A stretch of DNA of 64,000 bases. It comes from Prunella strophiata. Its lineage: Eukaryota > Chordata > Aves > Passeriformes > Prunellidae. The stretch covers positions 21,317,001 through 21,381,000 of the forward strand of contig JAZBQD010000027.1 in assembly GCA_036583965.1 (NCBI GenBank). The letters are read 5' to 3'. The notes below the pieces were generated by a model. The model had not been told where the DNA came from. It ran no database searches and saw only the letters and a list, made by a program, of their open reading frames with translations. Position numbers and translations under genes: made by a program. Positions within the stretch are counted from its first letter, which is position 1. The number at the start of each line of letters is the position of its first letter. Below, in pieces: positions 47,962-62,900 of the stretch.

Positions 47962-50900
47962 GTAAGACTCTGGGAATTTTGCTGTAAATGAATAAGTGCT
48001 GTTAATAATAGAAAGCTAAACAAGTTGCAACAAATAGCTTGATATTTCTGCTAGTAGTGTTATTGAAACTTAAAATCCATTTTTTCTTGATTTTTGAGCT
48101 ATGAAAATTCACTTTTGCTATATAGCAGATTATATTAGTATGATTAAATGATTGTATAGTACTAGAACTTGCATGGTAGCAGAATAGTACATTATTGCCT
48201 GTATTTCTTTGTATTTGGGGTAAAATGATATGAAATATGGTGCCTGCAGGGTAATATCTGCTCCCTCTTTTAGCTGTTGGGCTGCCTGTGCAAATTGCTG
48301 AGTTTTGTCTGCTAAAGTTCTCTGTACTTGGCCCATTATTGTTTTGGTGAACGACATTTTCCTTGCTTAAAATAAGGAGGTTTGATTGATAGATGGAAAC
48401 TGCCTTGGTGCCTTGCACTCAGAAGTACTGTTCTTGCAAGTGAAGAGGATATGGGATTTCCCTTCTGAGAGCTTTTATAATTTTTCTTCTGAATCCCCTT
48501 TATAGACATGGGACAACTGTGTTAGCATTTCAGACTCGCTCTACTGGAGCTGAACTACAGGAGCATTGTGTAGTGCATGGTGTTTGGAAGGGTAAATCTT
48601 GCAGTTCATTCAATAGGAGGGGACACTGGAAGACTGGAATGATTGTTTAAAAAGAAATAAAAAATGTGGTTCTTGTGTGGTCCTCCCACCCCTACCCTGA
48701 TCATCCTTTCGTTGGAGGACTTTTCCTTACTAGCTAACAGCAGTAAGGCTGTTAACCTGTATTTGTAAGACAGCACATGCTATGGCTTAAAATTAATCCT
48801 TTCAACCTTCTGACAATGTTAGATTGCTGTTGGACTGGTCTTCTCTTCCATTTCATAGAAGAGAAGTCCTTTATTTCATTTCATACAAGTCCAGTGTCCT
48901 GGGTGGCAGTGTAGCCAGCTGGAGAAGCTGTTTCATGATCAGTAAGGGGAAAAATTAGCAAATAAGCTGTAATTTACTGTTTTCTCTCTTTATTTGGCTA
49001 AAATCTTTATCCTGTGGCTGTGACCCTAGGTGTGTAAGCATGATAACTGTGCTGAGTGTTTCCTGAAGGGACCCCCTTCCCAGCGTTCCTCTGCCACATT
49101 TCCCCACGCTGGTGCTGGTGCTCTCGGTCCTCCCCAGACACTTGCAGAACATCCCTGCTCACTCTTTCATAAAAGCAGGAGCTGTTCAGGGTACTATTAT
49201 AGAAGCAAATGGATGAAAAATGTGTCATGGCCAATTGACTGGCTTAAACTGACAAGCTAAAAAAAACTTTAAAAAATTTGGCAAGCGCAGTCAGAGCACA
49301 GTGTCTAACTGCTTTATGCTGTATTTCAGTACAAAGTACAGGTGTGAAAGAGACTGATTAAAAATATCAACAATAACAATATTCATGACCTTCTTAAACT
49401 TTTCTGCAAGAACTATAATCTGATTCACATTTAAGCAACATGATGGCAAAATACTTTTAATTTAAAAACATATTAAACTTTCCTAAGATTTTGAGAAACT
49501 AAGGATTAATTCACTATGTTGACCTGGAATTTTATGATGATATTGGTAGCTATAATTTGGAAATATTTTATTTTGTTGGAGTTTAAAATTTAGTGCAGGA
49601 AATAAAAGGTCTTAAATTACTGGGGAGGGAGTTATCAGTTTTTTAAAAAAATTACTTGCAGATATTATCCCAGGCTTGTTTGGCTGTGACTGCTCTTTCC
49701 TTCCTTCTGGCATTCCATTAGAACTGATTTTAAAGAAGTTGGAGCCCACTCCTAATGAAAGACTTTACTGTGGGTCTGTTTCTGACTGTGCAAGTGTTTC
49801 TTTCTCCCCACAGCAGTTCATCAGTATCACTTCTGTAGTTATAAAAATGCTTATGCTGGTAGAGGGAGATTATTTTGTTGTTGTTGTTGTTTAGTGACTG
49901 AAAATAAAATGCTAATGTTACTTGATTTATATGAATAAATGATCTGTAGGGTGAATAGTTGTAGAACTTGCTTCTTTTGGCCTGCTAAATTAATACACCA
50001 AAACCTTGTAACTGCTTTTATCTTGACTGGAGCAAAAGAAGACAGAATTCAGGTGGGTGGTTTCTTTGTGTGAGAGTTGTTTGTGTCTAACCTGACCATC
50101 ACACGTAGCTGGATGGAAGCAGTGCTGCAGTGGAGCTGTGCTGGAGTGTTTGCAGTGGTCGCTGTGGAGGCTTCTGCTCAGGAGGAGAAGCCAAGAGTAA
50201 GGGCAGGAGTCAGGAATGGTGTGTCAGCTTTACTACAGCATGCTGTGGCACTAGTGATGCTGTGCACTGAACTAAAGAGATGACATGGGGGTTGTTTTGT
50301 GTCTAGGTGTGTTGTTTGTACCAACATGTTTCATGGCAGATTGATGACAGCTTCAAAATCAAAAAGCCCTCTTAGTGGGAATTGAACTGAGTAAAACTAA
50401 CCTGTGTTTAGAGATTGTAGTAATCAGTGAGTGTTACTACCTTCCTCCACTGACTTAATTCTTACCACTTTTCTTGTTCTTACTGTGAGATGAGACAGCT
50501 GAAGGGAGGGAGACAAAAACAAGGAGGCAATATGCTTAGGGTTTATATTCATAGAAATAATAAAGGTTTAAAATGGAATATGAGAAAGGTCAGAGAAGAA
50601 TGGGGGGGGCGGGGAGGGAAGAAAGAAGAAAAGAAAAAAAACCTGTGGAGCCAGGCAGGAGGAAAAGCTTTGAGGGCCAGATAAGGATGAGGTAGTTTTA
50701 CAAATGAGAAATTATTCAGGAGATGCCAGGCAGCTATAGACAGCATAACAAAATGAAGCTCTGTGTGAGCATTTTCAAGTAATATCTGAGAGAACACTCT
50801 CCTGTTCAGCAGGAACAGAATTGCCTTAGAAGTGCACAGATGAATGGGGCTTGTTCTCTTCTCCTCTCTGCAGATTCAATGTATCTCTTGTTTGGCCACT

Positions 50901-53900
50901 GGGTGTTGAGTAAATAATTCAATTCAGCCCAGGGAACAGAGAAAGTAATGTCATATTCTCCTTGTAACTATTTAATGACTTCCTAAAACATTGATAACCT
51001 GGCCCTGTCTAGTCTGCCAAAGTGCTATTTAACCATTAGCAGTGACAGGTGGAGAACACCTACGTAAATCCTAAAAAAAACCCCACCAAAACAAAGTGTT
51101 AATTTGCATAAGAGTCCTTTAAGTAGCAGAGGGGAGAAAAAAACAAATATAAACCAAAACCAAACCTCTTCTGAATCCAGTTTTGGTACTCAATGGAAAA
51201 GCCTCAGAAACTTTTAAAATAACTGAGTGATTTCATAGCTCTTATATAACCTGAATAAAATATTGAGTGCAGGCAACTGTGGAAATAAATATTTAATTTT
51301 CTCTGTTCTATTTTGGTATAGCTTATTTAGATTTTGAAATGGTAGGTCAGAAGGAATGGATACAGATGGAATTAAAGCTTTAATTTACTGTACAGATTCT
51401 AGCAACCTGTTAACACAACCTCTCAAGAGTTGTGTAATTTTTGCATTCTTTTTTACTCAAGCAATTATTAATTCTCATTTTCATTTACTTCCTGTAATTC
51501 TGGTTGAATTTAAACACTCTGTAATAACAGCTGATTTTCATCAGTCTAAGCCATTTGCTTCTTAATTGTGTTCTATATGAAAGATCTCACATCTTTCATT
51601 TTTATTAGTTATACTAAATCTAAGTCAAATGATTGTATTTCAGATTTCCTGATGAAATGGTAATGCTTCCTTGGCATTTGGCATTTTTTGGTGTAGTGTG
51701 AAATTAGATGAATGCAATTTCTCGGGGGGGCTACCATACTGCAGCACTCTCTGATATTGCCCTTGTACATTTTTAACTTCCTTTTCTTCACTGATTATGT
51801 GGCTGATGCATCACAGGTAAAAATATTTTTTTTTTTAATGGAATAAATTCACTTTCAGAAGCAGAGTCTAGTGTAGCACTTTCACTGTTATGTCACACAC
51901 AGATTTTGCTGGAAGTTCTGCTCCTTTTAGCCATTCAAGCAAGAATCCAAGGAGTGTGGCTGTGTAATGGTGCAGATCTCTGCACTGAGAAGCACCATAC
52001 TTTCTAGCTGTCACTGTAATTGGACGTGTCAGTTAACATGAGGTGCCCGCAGAGAACCTCTTTGGATAGGATTAAGATTACCCAATGAAGTGTTTTAAGT
52101 CCTAAACCTTCAGTTGCTGATGGTGTAATCATTTCTGCCTTGTACTTAATTGTACTTAATCATTTCTGCCTTCTTCTGTCTTACATTCCACACATGCACA
52201 ATGTCATGAGAGCCGGGTGCTGTGCTGTAGCTAGTAGGAATGCTCTAACTTCTCTGAGAAGAGTTTCCAAACCTAAAAATACTGCATGTGTTATGGATAT
52301 CCATCCTGGGAAGTTGGGCTTGGCAAGAACTTCATGCTGGAGTTACCTTTTGCTGTCAGAATCTTTAGCAACTACCAAACAGACAGTGCTTTTGGTTGCA
52401 AAAGTTAAACATGTCGGTCATCTCCTTGTGCTTAAGTTGTGGCATGTCGAAGACCAGCAGGTATGGTAGTATTTTGTGTTTTCTATTGTACCTGTTATCC
52501 CAATTCTTCTAGCTCTTTTGGAAGTCATGAGATTTTTCAAAAAGATCTCCTTCCTGTTCAGATTTGAGTAGAAGTTTGTATAATGAATTTTTTGCTAGTT
52601 TAAGAAAATAAAGACATTTATTGCAGGTATGTTAAAAACTTCATCACTATGTCAAGTCAAAACAGGTGTTGTTTGGTGTTTCCACTAAAATAACTTCTGC
52701 AAAAGTCAGCATTTGATTGTCTACTCTTTGGCAGTATTAGCATACACTTTTTCAAGTCTGAAATATGCTGAATGTCTCTTACTGGCTTTTCATTTTGAAG
52801 AAAATCTTTAAAAAAATAAAACACAGACATTTTTACAAGCTTTATAAAATGTATGTATCCTAAAAAGGCTGGAGAACCATATTGCTTCAAGATTGAGACC
52901 TGGAGCTGTTGTCTTTCTCATCTTCCTCTCCCCTGCCTCTCTCTCATCTCAGAACCAGAAAGTAGGAGACGTTTGGATAAAGTTGTTAAAGTTGTTACTG
53001 AAATGTTGTTTTGTACTCCTGAGCTCACTGGGGCAAAAATGCACGTGAATGGTTTTTGCCACTGTAGTTTTCTATCATCTTCTTTGTTCATGTTCAAAAT
53101 GTAATATTCTACAAATTCATTCATGACTGCTGTATTTTGTACCTGTTTAATTGCACAATTACTTGTTCATAATAATTAAAAATATTCCAGTGGATTCTGG
53201 AATAATGGTGTATCAGTGAAGTAACTTGAATTGACATACACTTTGTCATTAATTGAATCTAGATATTTTTTCTTACACTGAGAATTTTCATAGCAGTGCT
53301 AAATGTAAGAAATTAAGTGCCAAGGAAGTGTCACAAGTGCCACATTTTTTTCCTGTGAATCATTTTGCAGGTTACTATGGCATCACCCTAAAAATCTGAA
53401 GTGCTTCCATTTGTCAGAATCAGTATTTGTCAGTAATAGCTTGATTTCTAGGTAACTTTTCTGAAAATATCTAGATGGTGAAAACTGTTTTTGAACCCTT
53501 TGGGTGTTGCCTATAGACAAAGCAGTGTTTGGTTTCCTCTCTGAGACTGAAAAAATAAGAAATTCCAGCTGTTTGTTCAAATGTTATTTTGCCCCTCACC
53601 ATTGAAGTTGTAATTTCCATTTCAGCCTTAGTTTCTGTAATGCTCTAAAGCAAAGCTCACTGGTTGTAGTGTGGTGCTGATTCCCTCTCCTAAACAATGG
53701 AGGCCCTCTGAGTAAAATGCTGCCCTGTTCAGAGCTCAGGTGCTGGACAGAGTGTGGCATCTGGAGTGACTGTTGGCCTTTTTTGTCACCGGGGCAGGAT
53801 GGAGGCCTCGTGCCTGGAGCTGGCTCTGGAAGGCGAGCGCCTGTGCAAGGCAGGAGATTGCCGGGCTGGAGTGTCTTTCTTTGAAGCTGCTGTCCAGGTT

Positions 53901-56900
53901 GGAACTGAAGATTTACGAACCCTGAGTGCTATTTACAGCCAGCTGGGCAATGCCTATTTCTACCTGCAGGAATATGCAAAGGCCTTGGAATACCATCACC
54001 ACGATTTAACTCTTGCAAGGTAATGGTTCTCCATGTCATCCCCTTCTGGGAGATAGGAGCAGCTGCTGCTCATTGTCCTGCCAAACCCTGCTATTAATAC
54101 TGGCTAATGAGTGAGCGTGCTGGTGGCAGAGGGCTGGGGGGCCTGGCAGGTCACTTGGGTGCCCTCTAACCTGGCAGCTAATACTTGGTCTAGCACCATA
54201 ATCCTAGAACTGACTGAGGCCTCACCAGGTTTCTGGATAATTAAGTAGCTGCTTTAAATCCACCCTTTCTTTACCCTTCTGTGTTTCTAAAACTCAGTGT
54301 TTCTAGTTCTCCATGTTGTTAAGCTGCTCTCTTGTTTACTAGACAGAACTCCCTAATGTCTATCTGTGTAAAACTCATAATGTAATACTGTGAAATCTAA
54401 AACCCTATCCCTTTCATATGCTATTTATGTATCTGACTTCTACTGATTTGTATAGATCCAGTAAAAGACACAGGCATATAATGTCCTTAACATCAACTTA
54501 GGCATAAATCTGTTCTTGTGTCTTGTTAAGTAAAAGGAGACTTTTACTTAAAAGGAGGTGTTCAAGTAAAGCACAAACGCAGTTAAACCTCTCTAATGCT
54601 GGGACTGTCTTTCTAAATCATCTTTAAGAATTTTCTCTCTATTGTCTTCTTAAAACATGTGAATTTAAAAAAAAAAGTTAATTAGATGATCAATACCATG
54701 AATACCAGCAGCTGGCCAAACAACAATGACAAAATGAGATGTCTGTAACCACAGACTGAACAATGTTTGAGTGCATTTCAGATATAAAATTAACTGAACA
54801 CATATGCATTTACATAGTTATGGTTTCTCATAAATTCATATAATTCTCTGGGATACATTGGTTTAAATTATACACTGTTTTCGGGGTACTTAACTGCTGC
54901 TATTTTAGGACAATTGGAGATCTACTGGGAGAAGCTAAAGCTAGTGGGAACCTGGGCAACACCTTAAAGGTACTTGGGAATTTTGAAGAAGCTATTGTTT
55001 GCTGTCAGAGACATCTGGATATTTCCAGAGAACTTAATGATAAGGTAAGAATTGTGCAGGAATTTGGATGTAAAGTCCTAACACACATTCCTGAAGCCTG
55101 TGGTACTGGTATGGAATGTGAACCTTTCAGAGGGAAATAGTGAATAGTCAATTATTTCTTCTAGGCAGTATGAATCTCTTAGTTAGAATACAGTTGTTTG
55201 TACCTGGAAGCCTATAGGTCCAGGTTAAATATTACCCTATTTTGTGGCAGTTTTGTTTGTTTTTAATTTAATTTTTAATGGTAATTGACCTCAAGAATGT
55301 ATCTTGCTCTTCAAAAAGAAGTAGTATGCAAAACAATTGGATTGAGGGCTATGACTGGATAGATGATATGTTTAGAATGGGCAGAGTATGTATTGACAAG
55401 TAATTAGGGAAGTTTTTTTCTATCTGTAGATTGTACAAATACTTGTGACAGAAGACTTTGAAGCATGAAATTTAATGCCTTCTTTTACTTCTGGTTCAGG
55501 TTGGAGAAGCAAGAGCACTGTATAATCTGGGAAATGTATATCACTCTAAAGGGAAGAATGTAGCTAATGCTGGGACTCATGATCCAGGGGAACTTCCAGA
55601 TGATGTGAAAAATGCTTTACAGAAAGCTGCAAAATATTATGAGTAAGTAGTAGGTTTAAGTGTTGGGGGCTGGGAGGATATGCTCATGTAGTTCATTAGA
55701 ATGTGGGAGATCTGCAGTGCCTTGAGCTAAACTATGGCATGCTTCTCTGCAGAACTGAGGTACCTGTCAGTTTGGTCATTTCAGCAAGACAGTGCACTGG
55801 TTTTCATCATGCCCTCTCTTGTGCTGTACCTGACAACCCTCAGTTAGAAACCAGCAGAACTCTTCAAACCAGGCTGAGACAACAGGCCCTTGTTATACCT
55901 GTGTGTGTAACTAGAAGGGAGCACACTGGCTTGAGTAAGAATGCAGTGGAGTTTGGTATCTCACAGAAAGCATTTCTTACTCAGATTCATGGTTATTTAA
56001 AGGCCATTAAAATAGGCCAAAGTAGAATATCTCGGTCTTTTCCTTTATATAAGATTTTTTAAAACTATTATTTAAATGACTGTGAGAAAAAATCCAAACC
56101 TTTTAAAAGTCACTATTCTCCTTCTCACTCTCCCCCAAAACAGGGAAAACCTGTCATTAGTAACAGAGTTGGGTGACAGAGCAGCACAAGGACGTGCCTT
56201 TGGAAATCTGGGAAACACACACTATCTTCTGGGCAACTTCAGGAGTGCAGTTTTAGCCCATGAACAGGTACAACAATGTGCTAGTAATGAATTCTGTTCT
56301 AGCAGAATATCAGGTTGCTCCTGACCTTTAGTACATGTATTGTGTTGGATCTTGTTGCAAGCTTTTTAATGCAGATTTTAAATCTTAATGGCACGAACTT
56401 CAAGTTTGGCTGTTCTTACCAAGCATTGTTGACCTGAAGAATGCAATTTTTTAATGCATTTCTGCATGCAGATGTGTGTTACAAAGTAGTGGAGTAACTA
56501 ATGCAGTTATTTCACATTTTTAAGCGTCTCCTAATTGCAAAAGAATTTGGTGATAGATCAGCAGAAAGAAGAGCATACAGCAACCTTGGAAATGCCTACA
56601 TATTCCTGGGGGAATTTGAAACTGCTGCTGAATACTACAGGTGAGTGACTGCTCATAAACACAATTTATATCTCTTGTACAGTTTACTTCTGTTGTGCCT
56701 GATACTGTAGCTCACTGTGGAACAGCCATCTCTTCAACATATACTTTAGAAAATTTTCCATTTGTTTAGCAAATAAATTTTTCCTTTGTTGTTTAACTAT
56801 TCTGGTTCTTTTAAGGGAGGAGCAGCATTAATGCTTTTTATTTTTTTAACTCTTTTGCTACTTTAAGTAGTTTCTTTGCAGTGCTGTAGACAGACATCTT

Positions 56901-59900
56901 TCACTCCCATTATTCTAGAAGCAGGCATTACTGTCTCAGCTCTTAGTGAGTTCTGGAATGATGTGAGTGGCTTTCCTACCCTGAGATGGGTGGCTGCCTC
57001 AGGTGTGCTCATCAGCTGAGAGAGCTGGTGCACAGCAACATCAATTTACATCTTTAGTCTGTATTTTCAAGCCAGACTTGTCTTGATCTCTGCACCACTA
57101 AGCAGTTGCTGCTGTACCTGGGAAAGTAAAACCTTGGCAAAGATACAGTGTAGGTGTTATCAGCATCTGACTGGGATTTCAGAGCACACCTGTTCTTAGG
57201 GAGAAAAGCCTCAGTACGGAGCAGATCCCTCTGAGCACTCAAATTCTTCTTACCCAGCACAGCTAGGCTGGCTTGGTGAGCATAGGCCTGTCCTGCCCAT
57301 GCTGATGGGAAAGGAGGTATTGTAACACTGCTATTAAACAAGTGCAATCTGTCAGGGAAACTCCTACAAATTATTAATGAAGCACTACATTAAAAGATGC
57401 TGTTTGAGGGATCAGCCTGCTCTCTAATGAAGTAGGTTGCAGTGGAGGGGAGTGGAAGACTTTACAAGTGTGAGATTGTAAGGGTTTACAAGATAGTAAT
57501 TTAAATTTATTAGCTAATAATTTGCTAGCCTGCTGCCCTAATTTTTTGAAGTTGTATAACTGATTTTCAGTTGTGCATGTGCACTCCTGGAAGCTTTTCC
57601 TTGTGGTGGTTTCTGAGGTTTCTGGCTCTCTCCTGCAGGAGGACACTGCAGCTGGCTCGGCAGCTGAAGGACAGAGCTGTGGAAGCACAGGCCTGCTACA
57701 GCCTGGGGAACACCTACACTCTGCTCCAGGACTATGAGAAAGCAATTGATTATCATCTCAAACACCTTGTGATTGCTCAGGAGCTGCATGACAAGTAAGC
57801 CCTAAGAGATTGTTTAATGTATGTGTGCAACTCAGCAAATCCTGTTACCTTCAACTCTGTCATTGTTCCCCATGTGACAGCTGCATTAATGTGAATTCCC
57901 CCAATGCTGGGCTTTGGTTTTCATATGGAAAACAAAAATTACTCATAATGGTATTTCAGCTAATGAGTCTGAGATGAAAGACAAATTGATGAATGACTCT
58001 TTCTACATCATCTCCTGTCAGCATGTCTGTGTAAATTAAGGAAAAGAAAAGCAGATCTGTCTTTCATGAGTTCATTATAATAATTCACCCTACTTTCATA
58101 AGAATCTGTGTTCTACTTGTCCACAAGTTAATAATAGGAAGGGATGGGGGAAAGAGAGTAACACAGCAGCAAGTGATGTTTATATTACAATACTGATTTC
58201 TGAGGCCCTTTTTTATAGTGTTGGGATGCAACCATAATTTTTTGCAACATGTAAATGTACCTTAAGTCAATAAGAATACAGAGGACTAATAAGGCATGCA
58301 AACTGAGGAGGAGCAAAGTAGGTTATACAATGTTCCATGCTTACAAAACTTAACTTGTTTGCTGTGAGCTTTAAAATTAAAAATTTTGATTAAATTTGTT
58401 CATATTTATTTATAACCAGATCACACTCCTTTAAATACAATATTTAGTATATGTTGGTGGTAGAATGGTTTCTGATGATTGCCTCCATTTTTTTGGCCCA
58501 GCAAATTACTTTGGCAGTACTGTGAAAACCTGACCTCTGGTGTTCAGCAGGTAGAGGTGTAATTGCAAATGTGTGTTGTTTCCAGAATTGGGGAAGGAAG
58601 AGCATGCTGGAGTTTAGGGAATGCTTATACTGCCCTGGGAAATCATGACCAAGCCATCCATTTTGCAGAGAGGCACCTGGAGATTTCAAGAGAGGTATGA
58701 TTTTCATACTCCCACTATGCTGGCTGTTGGTTTTTCCTCTCACTCACAGAGGTCTCATGGAGGTGGTGTTTGTGCATCTGATTTTGAGTGATGGAATGCA
58801 TTTTCAATTATTCTAGAGACAGCTGATTGCCATGTTATTTCAGCCAGTCAGCTCCATAGTTCTAGTGTCCCAACTCACAATGTCATAATGGACTCCAAAG
58901 TTAGTGGCCTAGCAGAGATTATTTTAGGCTTTTTTGTGTTACCTGTTAGTTGTTACTTTGAAAAGATGTTCTCAGTCTTCAACCAGAAAATCTTTTTCAG
59001 CCTTTTTCTCTCAGAAGTCATGGGGACAAGGACTTGCTTTACACTTACACATGTGAGTATTTGTCAAGGTAATACAACTGCTTATTTTATTTGCTTGAAG
59101 GTAGGAGACAGAAGTGGAGAACTCACTGCCAGACTTAATCTCTCAGATCTTCAAATGGTTCTTGGATTAAGCTACAGCACAAACAACTCCATGATGGCAG
59201 AAAGCCACGCAATGGAAAACAGTTTGAATGGTATGTGCCTCTTTCTGCAGTAGTTCCCAACATGAGAACTTCAAAAAGAATCTCATTTGAGTTCTTTACT
59301 GAGTTGGGGTTGAGTATGCAAGTTTGCTTGGTTTTCTCCCCAGCAGCTAAAAAAGGTTCTTGCAGTATTGGACCCCTTCAGCACCTCCTTTTCTGGAGGA
59401 TTTACAATGTGAATCACAGGTTACTGCTTAGTTTCTTTGTGTGTTCTAATTGTATCTGTGTCTTGGACCTTGGCCCTTAGATGAGTGCAGCCACAGCTTG
59501 TCAAGTGACACCATAAATTTTAAATTTTAATATTAAAAAGATGAATTTGTCTCTTGAAGGTGGCAGACCAAGAGGACGTCGTCACAGTATGGAGAACATG
59601 GAACTTATGAAATTAACACCAGAAAAGGTTGGCACTTTGCTTCTTTCTGTTCTGCTGCTGAGATTGCAGTGAAACATTTCTGTGGGTGTGCTGATGTGCC
59701 ATTTGCCTCCCTTTTTAATTCAGTTGATCATAGGAGCTCCATAACAGCAGGTCTAACAATGCTAACAAATAATACTGTTGTCATGTAGGTAACAAGCATG
59801 TGACAGGTGATGGCTGTAATGGCTTGTGGGAAGCCTGCTTTATTCCCTGCACCAATGAGAAAGAATGGGGTTCTGTAATGAGCATCAAAGGAATTTTCAT

Positions 59901-62900
59901 CTCTTTATAGAAATGGGTTGAGGTTGCAGCATTAAAGTAATTCAGAATAAAATTCCTAAGCTTTAGCTTAGCTCTTCTGAACACTTTCTTTGGTTACAGT
60001 CATTTTATAGGAACTTAAATGTTTTTCACTTTGAGATTTCAACCAACTTGCAAACCATCAGAAACTTCAACCTCCATCTTAAGTAAGGATGCTATTTCAG
60101 ATATGTTACAGCTGAGGAAAAACAACTTTCCCACCCCTAGCTCAGAAATCTTTTGGCAGTGGGAGTTCATGATTAAAATCCTTGTGTCAGCCTATGAAAG
60201 ATTTCTTTTACATTCTGCCTTTAACACTGGGCTGGCAGTTCTGCAAATATGATTCCAGTGGCAGACTGAAATTGGTATTTTTCCCTCCACACTGGGATAT
60301 CTAATTCCAGTCTCTTCAAGTGAGGCAAAGCCTGTGATGTTAATCAATAAAATCCCAAAGCATGTGTAGTCAGTACAGCTGAAGTCAGCACTGGTGCTCA
60401 GGAGCCTCTTTGGGTACATCCTTGTGGCTGCAAGAGCAAAATAGTGTAAAGCTGCCTCATTTTGGGGAGGAAAAGCAGCAGCAAGTAAGAGGATAACACT
60501 ACTGGTAAGTAAAATCAGAAGGCTTAATTTCCTGACTCTTGTTTTCTTAGGTTCCAAACTGGAACAGTGAGCTTCTTGCTAAACAGAAACCACTGGTTGC
60601 CAAAACTTCAGCTAAACTTCATTTTGTAAATCGACTGAAAGGGCAAAAAGTACAAAAACGGCACCACCTCCAAAGTTTTGCAGGATGCCAGTAATTCCAT
60701 TGATCATCGCCTTCCAAACTCTCAGAGGGTAGGTGTGCTGAGATCATGGCCTTTGCTCATCTTTGTGTGCTCAGAATTGTGGGAAACACCTTCCTGCAGC
60801 TGTCCTGTTCAGTTTAACTTGATTTAAACACCATGGCTCTAAACTGATGCAGAATCTGTCATTCTACAGCTCTCTCAGGGGTGGTGCCAGCTTTAAGATT
60901 TTCCTACTACTGAAACATTTTATTTGTGGTGGATTTTTTGAAGTTAGAAATGAAATTTATTTGCAGGCTGAGGTCTAAGTCTCTTCTAGACCCCACTTCT
61001 CCAAACTCAGCAAAATCTAATTTTTCTGATTCAGGCAGTGGGAGGTATTTTGGACATACTTTTTAGGTTATTACACTCTTGAGAGAAGTCAGTTCAAAAT
61101 AAAAGAACTGAGTCATTTGGTCATAGACCTGAGGAGACAATGGTAACTGTTCATTGCTGGTCTCATTTCTTTTTCCTCTCATGGGCATTTGGGCTAATGG
61201 CTGAGGAGGAATAACTCCCATTGTACCATGATCAGAGCACTGTTTCTTTCCATTTCAGAGAATGAGACATTTCTAATATATTTCATTCTCTGAAATGCTG
61301 CCCTAGCATTAGCATCTCCTCCTTGGACAGATCTCTGGCTATAGAAATGGTTGACTAAAAAAATTTATTTAATAAATTTCAGAAATGTAAATACCAAGCA
61401 TAGCACTGGACTGAAACTCTGATGCAGTTGTCCCAGCTGTAGGCACTCTGAAGTTAAATACCCCACATTTTCTCCTTTTCAGAAAAGCAGCCGTGAGACG
61501 ATGGCAGACGAAGGGTTCTTTGATCTGCTGAGTCGGTTCCAGAGTAACAGGATGGATGATCAGAGGTGCTGCTTCCAGGAGAAGAACAGACTCTCAGCTG
61601 CTTCAGTGGCAACATCCTCTACTCCACCTACAACGATGATAAAATGTAATTTTTTAGAAGTAGAATCTGTATTTGACTCGAGATTTTGCCAAATACTATT
61701 TTCAAAACGTATTTGCATGCAAGTATCACTACAGCAAGGGATTCACTCCTAGGCTAACTTTAACTTGTCCTGTCTGTCCTGGGCAGCCTTTTCCACGTCC
61801 GTGGTGTCCCCGCACACGGACGAGTTCCTGGACCTGCTGGCGAGCTCGCAGAGCCGCCGGCTGGACGACCAGCGCGCCAGCTTCAGCGAGCTGCCCGGGC
61901 TGCGCCTGCACGGCCGCCAGCCGCTGCTGGGGCCCCTCAGGGCCAGCAGCAACAGGGACCTGGACGACGACTTCTTCGATATATTGATTAAATGCCAGGT
62001 AAGAGCTTAACAACAGCTTCCTCAGCTTCTGCCTCTGGGGCTTCATCTGGGCCTCCTCTACTGCATTCCTGTGAGGAAGCCACTGTGCTTTAAGATATAT
62101 ATTGATCTGACGGATAAGGGAGAACATAAGAGAACAAAAGATTAGGGTTGGGGTTTTTTTAATTATCCAGTGTGTAGGTATTTATACCACAGTAACTATT
62201 AAAAGTAAGAAATGCTTAAAAAGTGAAGAAAGGCAAGTGAGGCTATTACAAGGAGTGTGTAAAATGGTTTTAAGTGTTTAGACCTGGCTTTCTAAAGAAG
62301 GCACCTGATACACCAGCAATCCTAATTTATCAACTGAAAGAATTCAATATCCAGGTTCTGGTGGTAAGAGTGGTCATCATTCCCATGAGGTTAAGTTTCA
62401 ATGATAGTTTATAGCAATACCCAAGTGAGGTGACTGATTTTCAATTAGAGCATGTCCATATACCAGTTAGATCAAAAATAATTAAAAAGACTTGCTGGTT
62501 TGTCTGATTGGTTGGTAAAGCAGCCAAAATACAAAATTCAGCTACTGAGTTCTCCAAAGGTCAGTAAGTATGGTAGCCTGGCTGAGAAAGCAGCACCTGG
62601 AATTGAGTCTACAGTGACAGTGTTCATCAGCCTGCTGAAACACCATCTTCTGCTATAGAAGCTTGTCTGTTTCCTTCTGTTAGTCAAGCAAAGAATCTAG
62701 AAATATTCTCTTTTAGGACTAGAAAAATATTTAATCTCCTCTGATCAGTATGGACTGCTTTAAACAAGCACAGAAGGGTTTGCTGCCTTTGAGCCTTTTT
62801 GTCTCAAGGGTGCCTGTCCCTGTGGGGAACACCACTCCCCAGCTGGGGAGCAGAGCCCAGCCCAGCAGGGTTTGCCACCTGCTCTGTAACCTTGGCAGGG

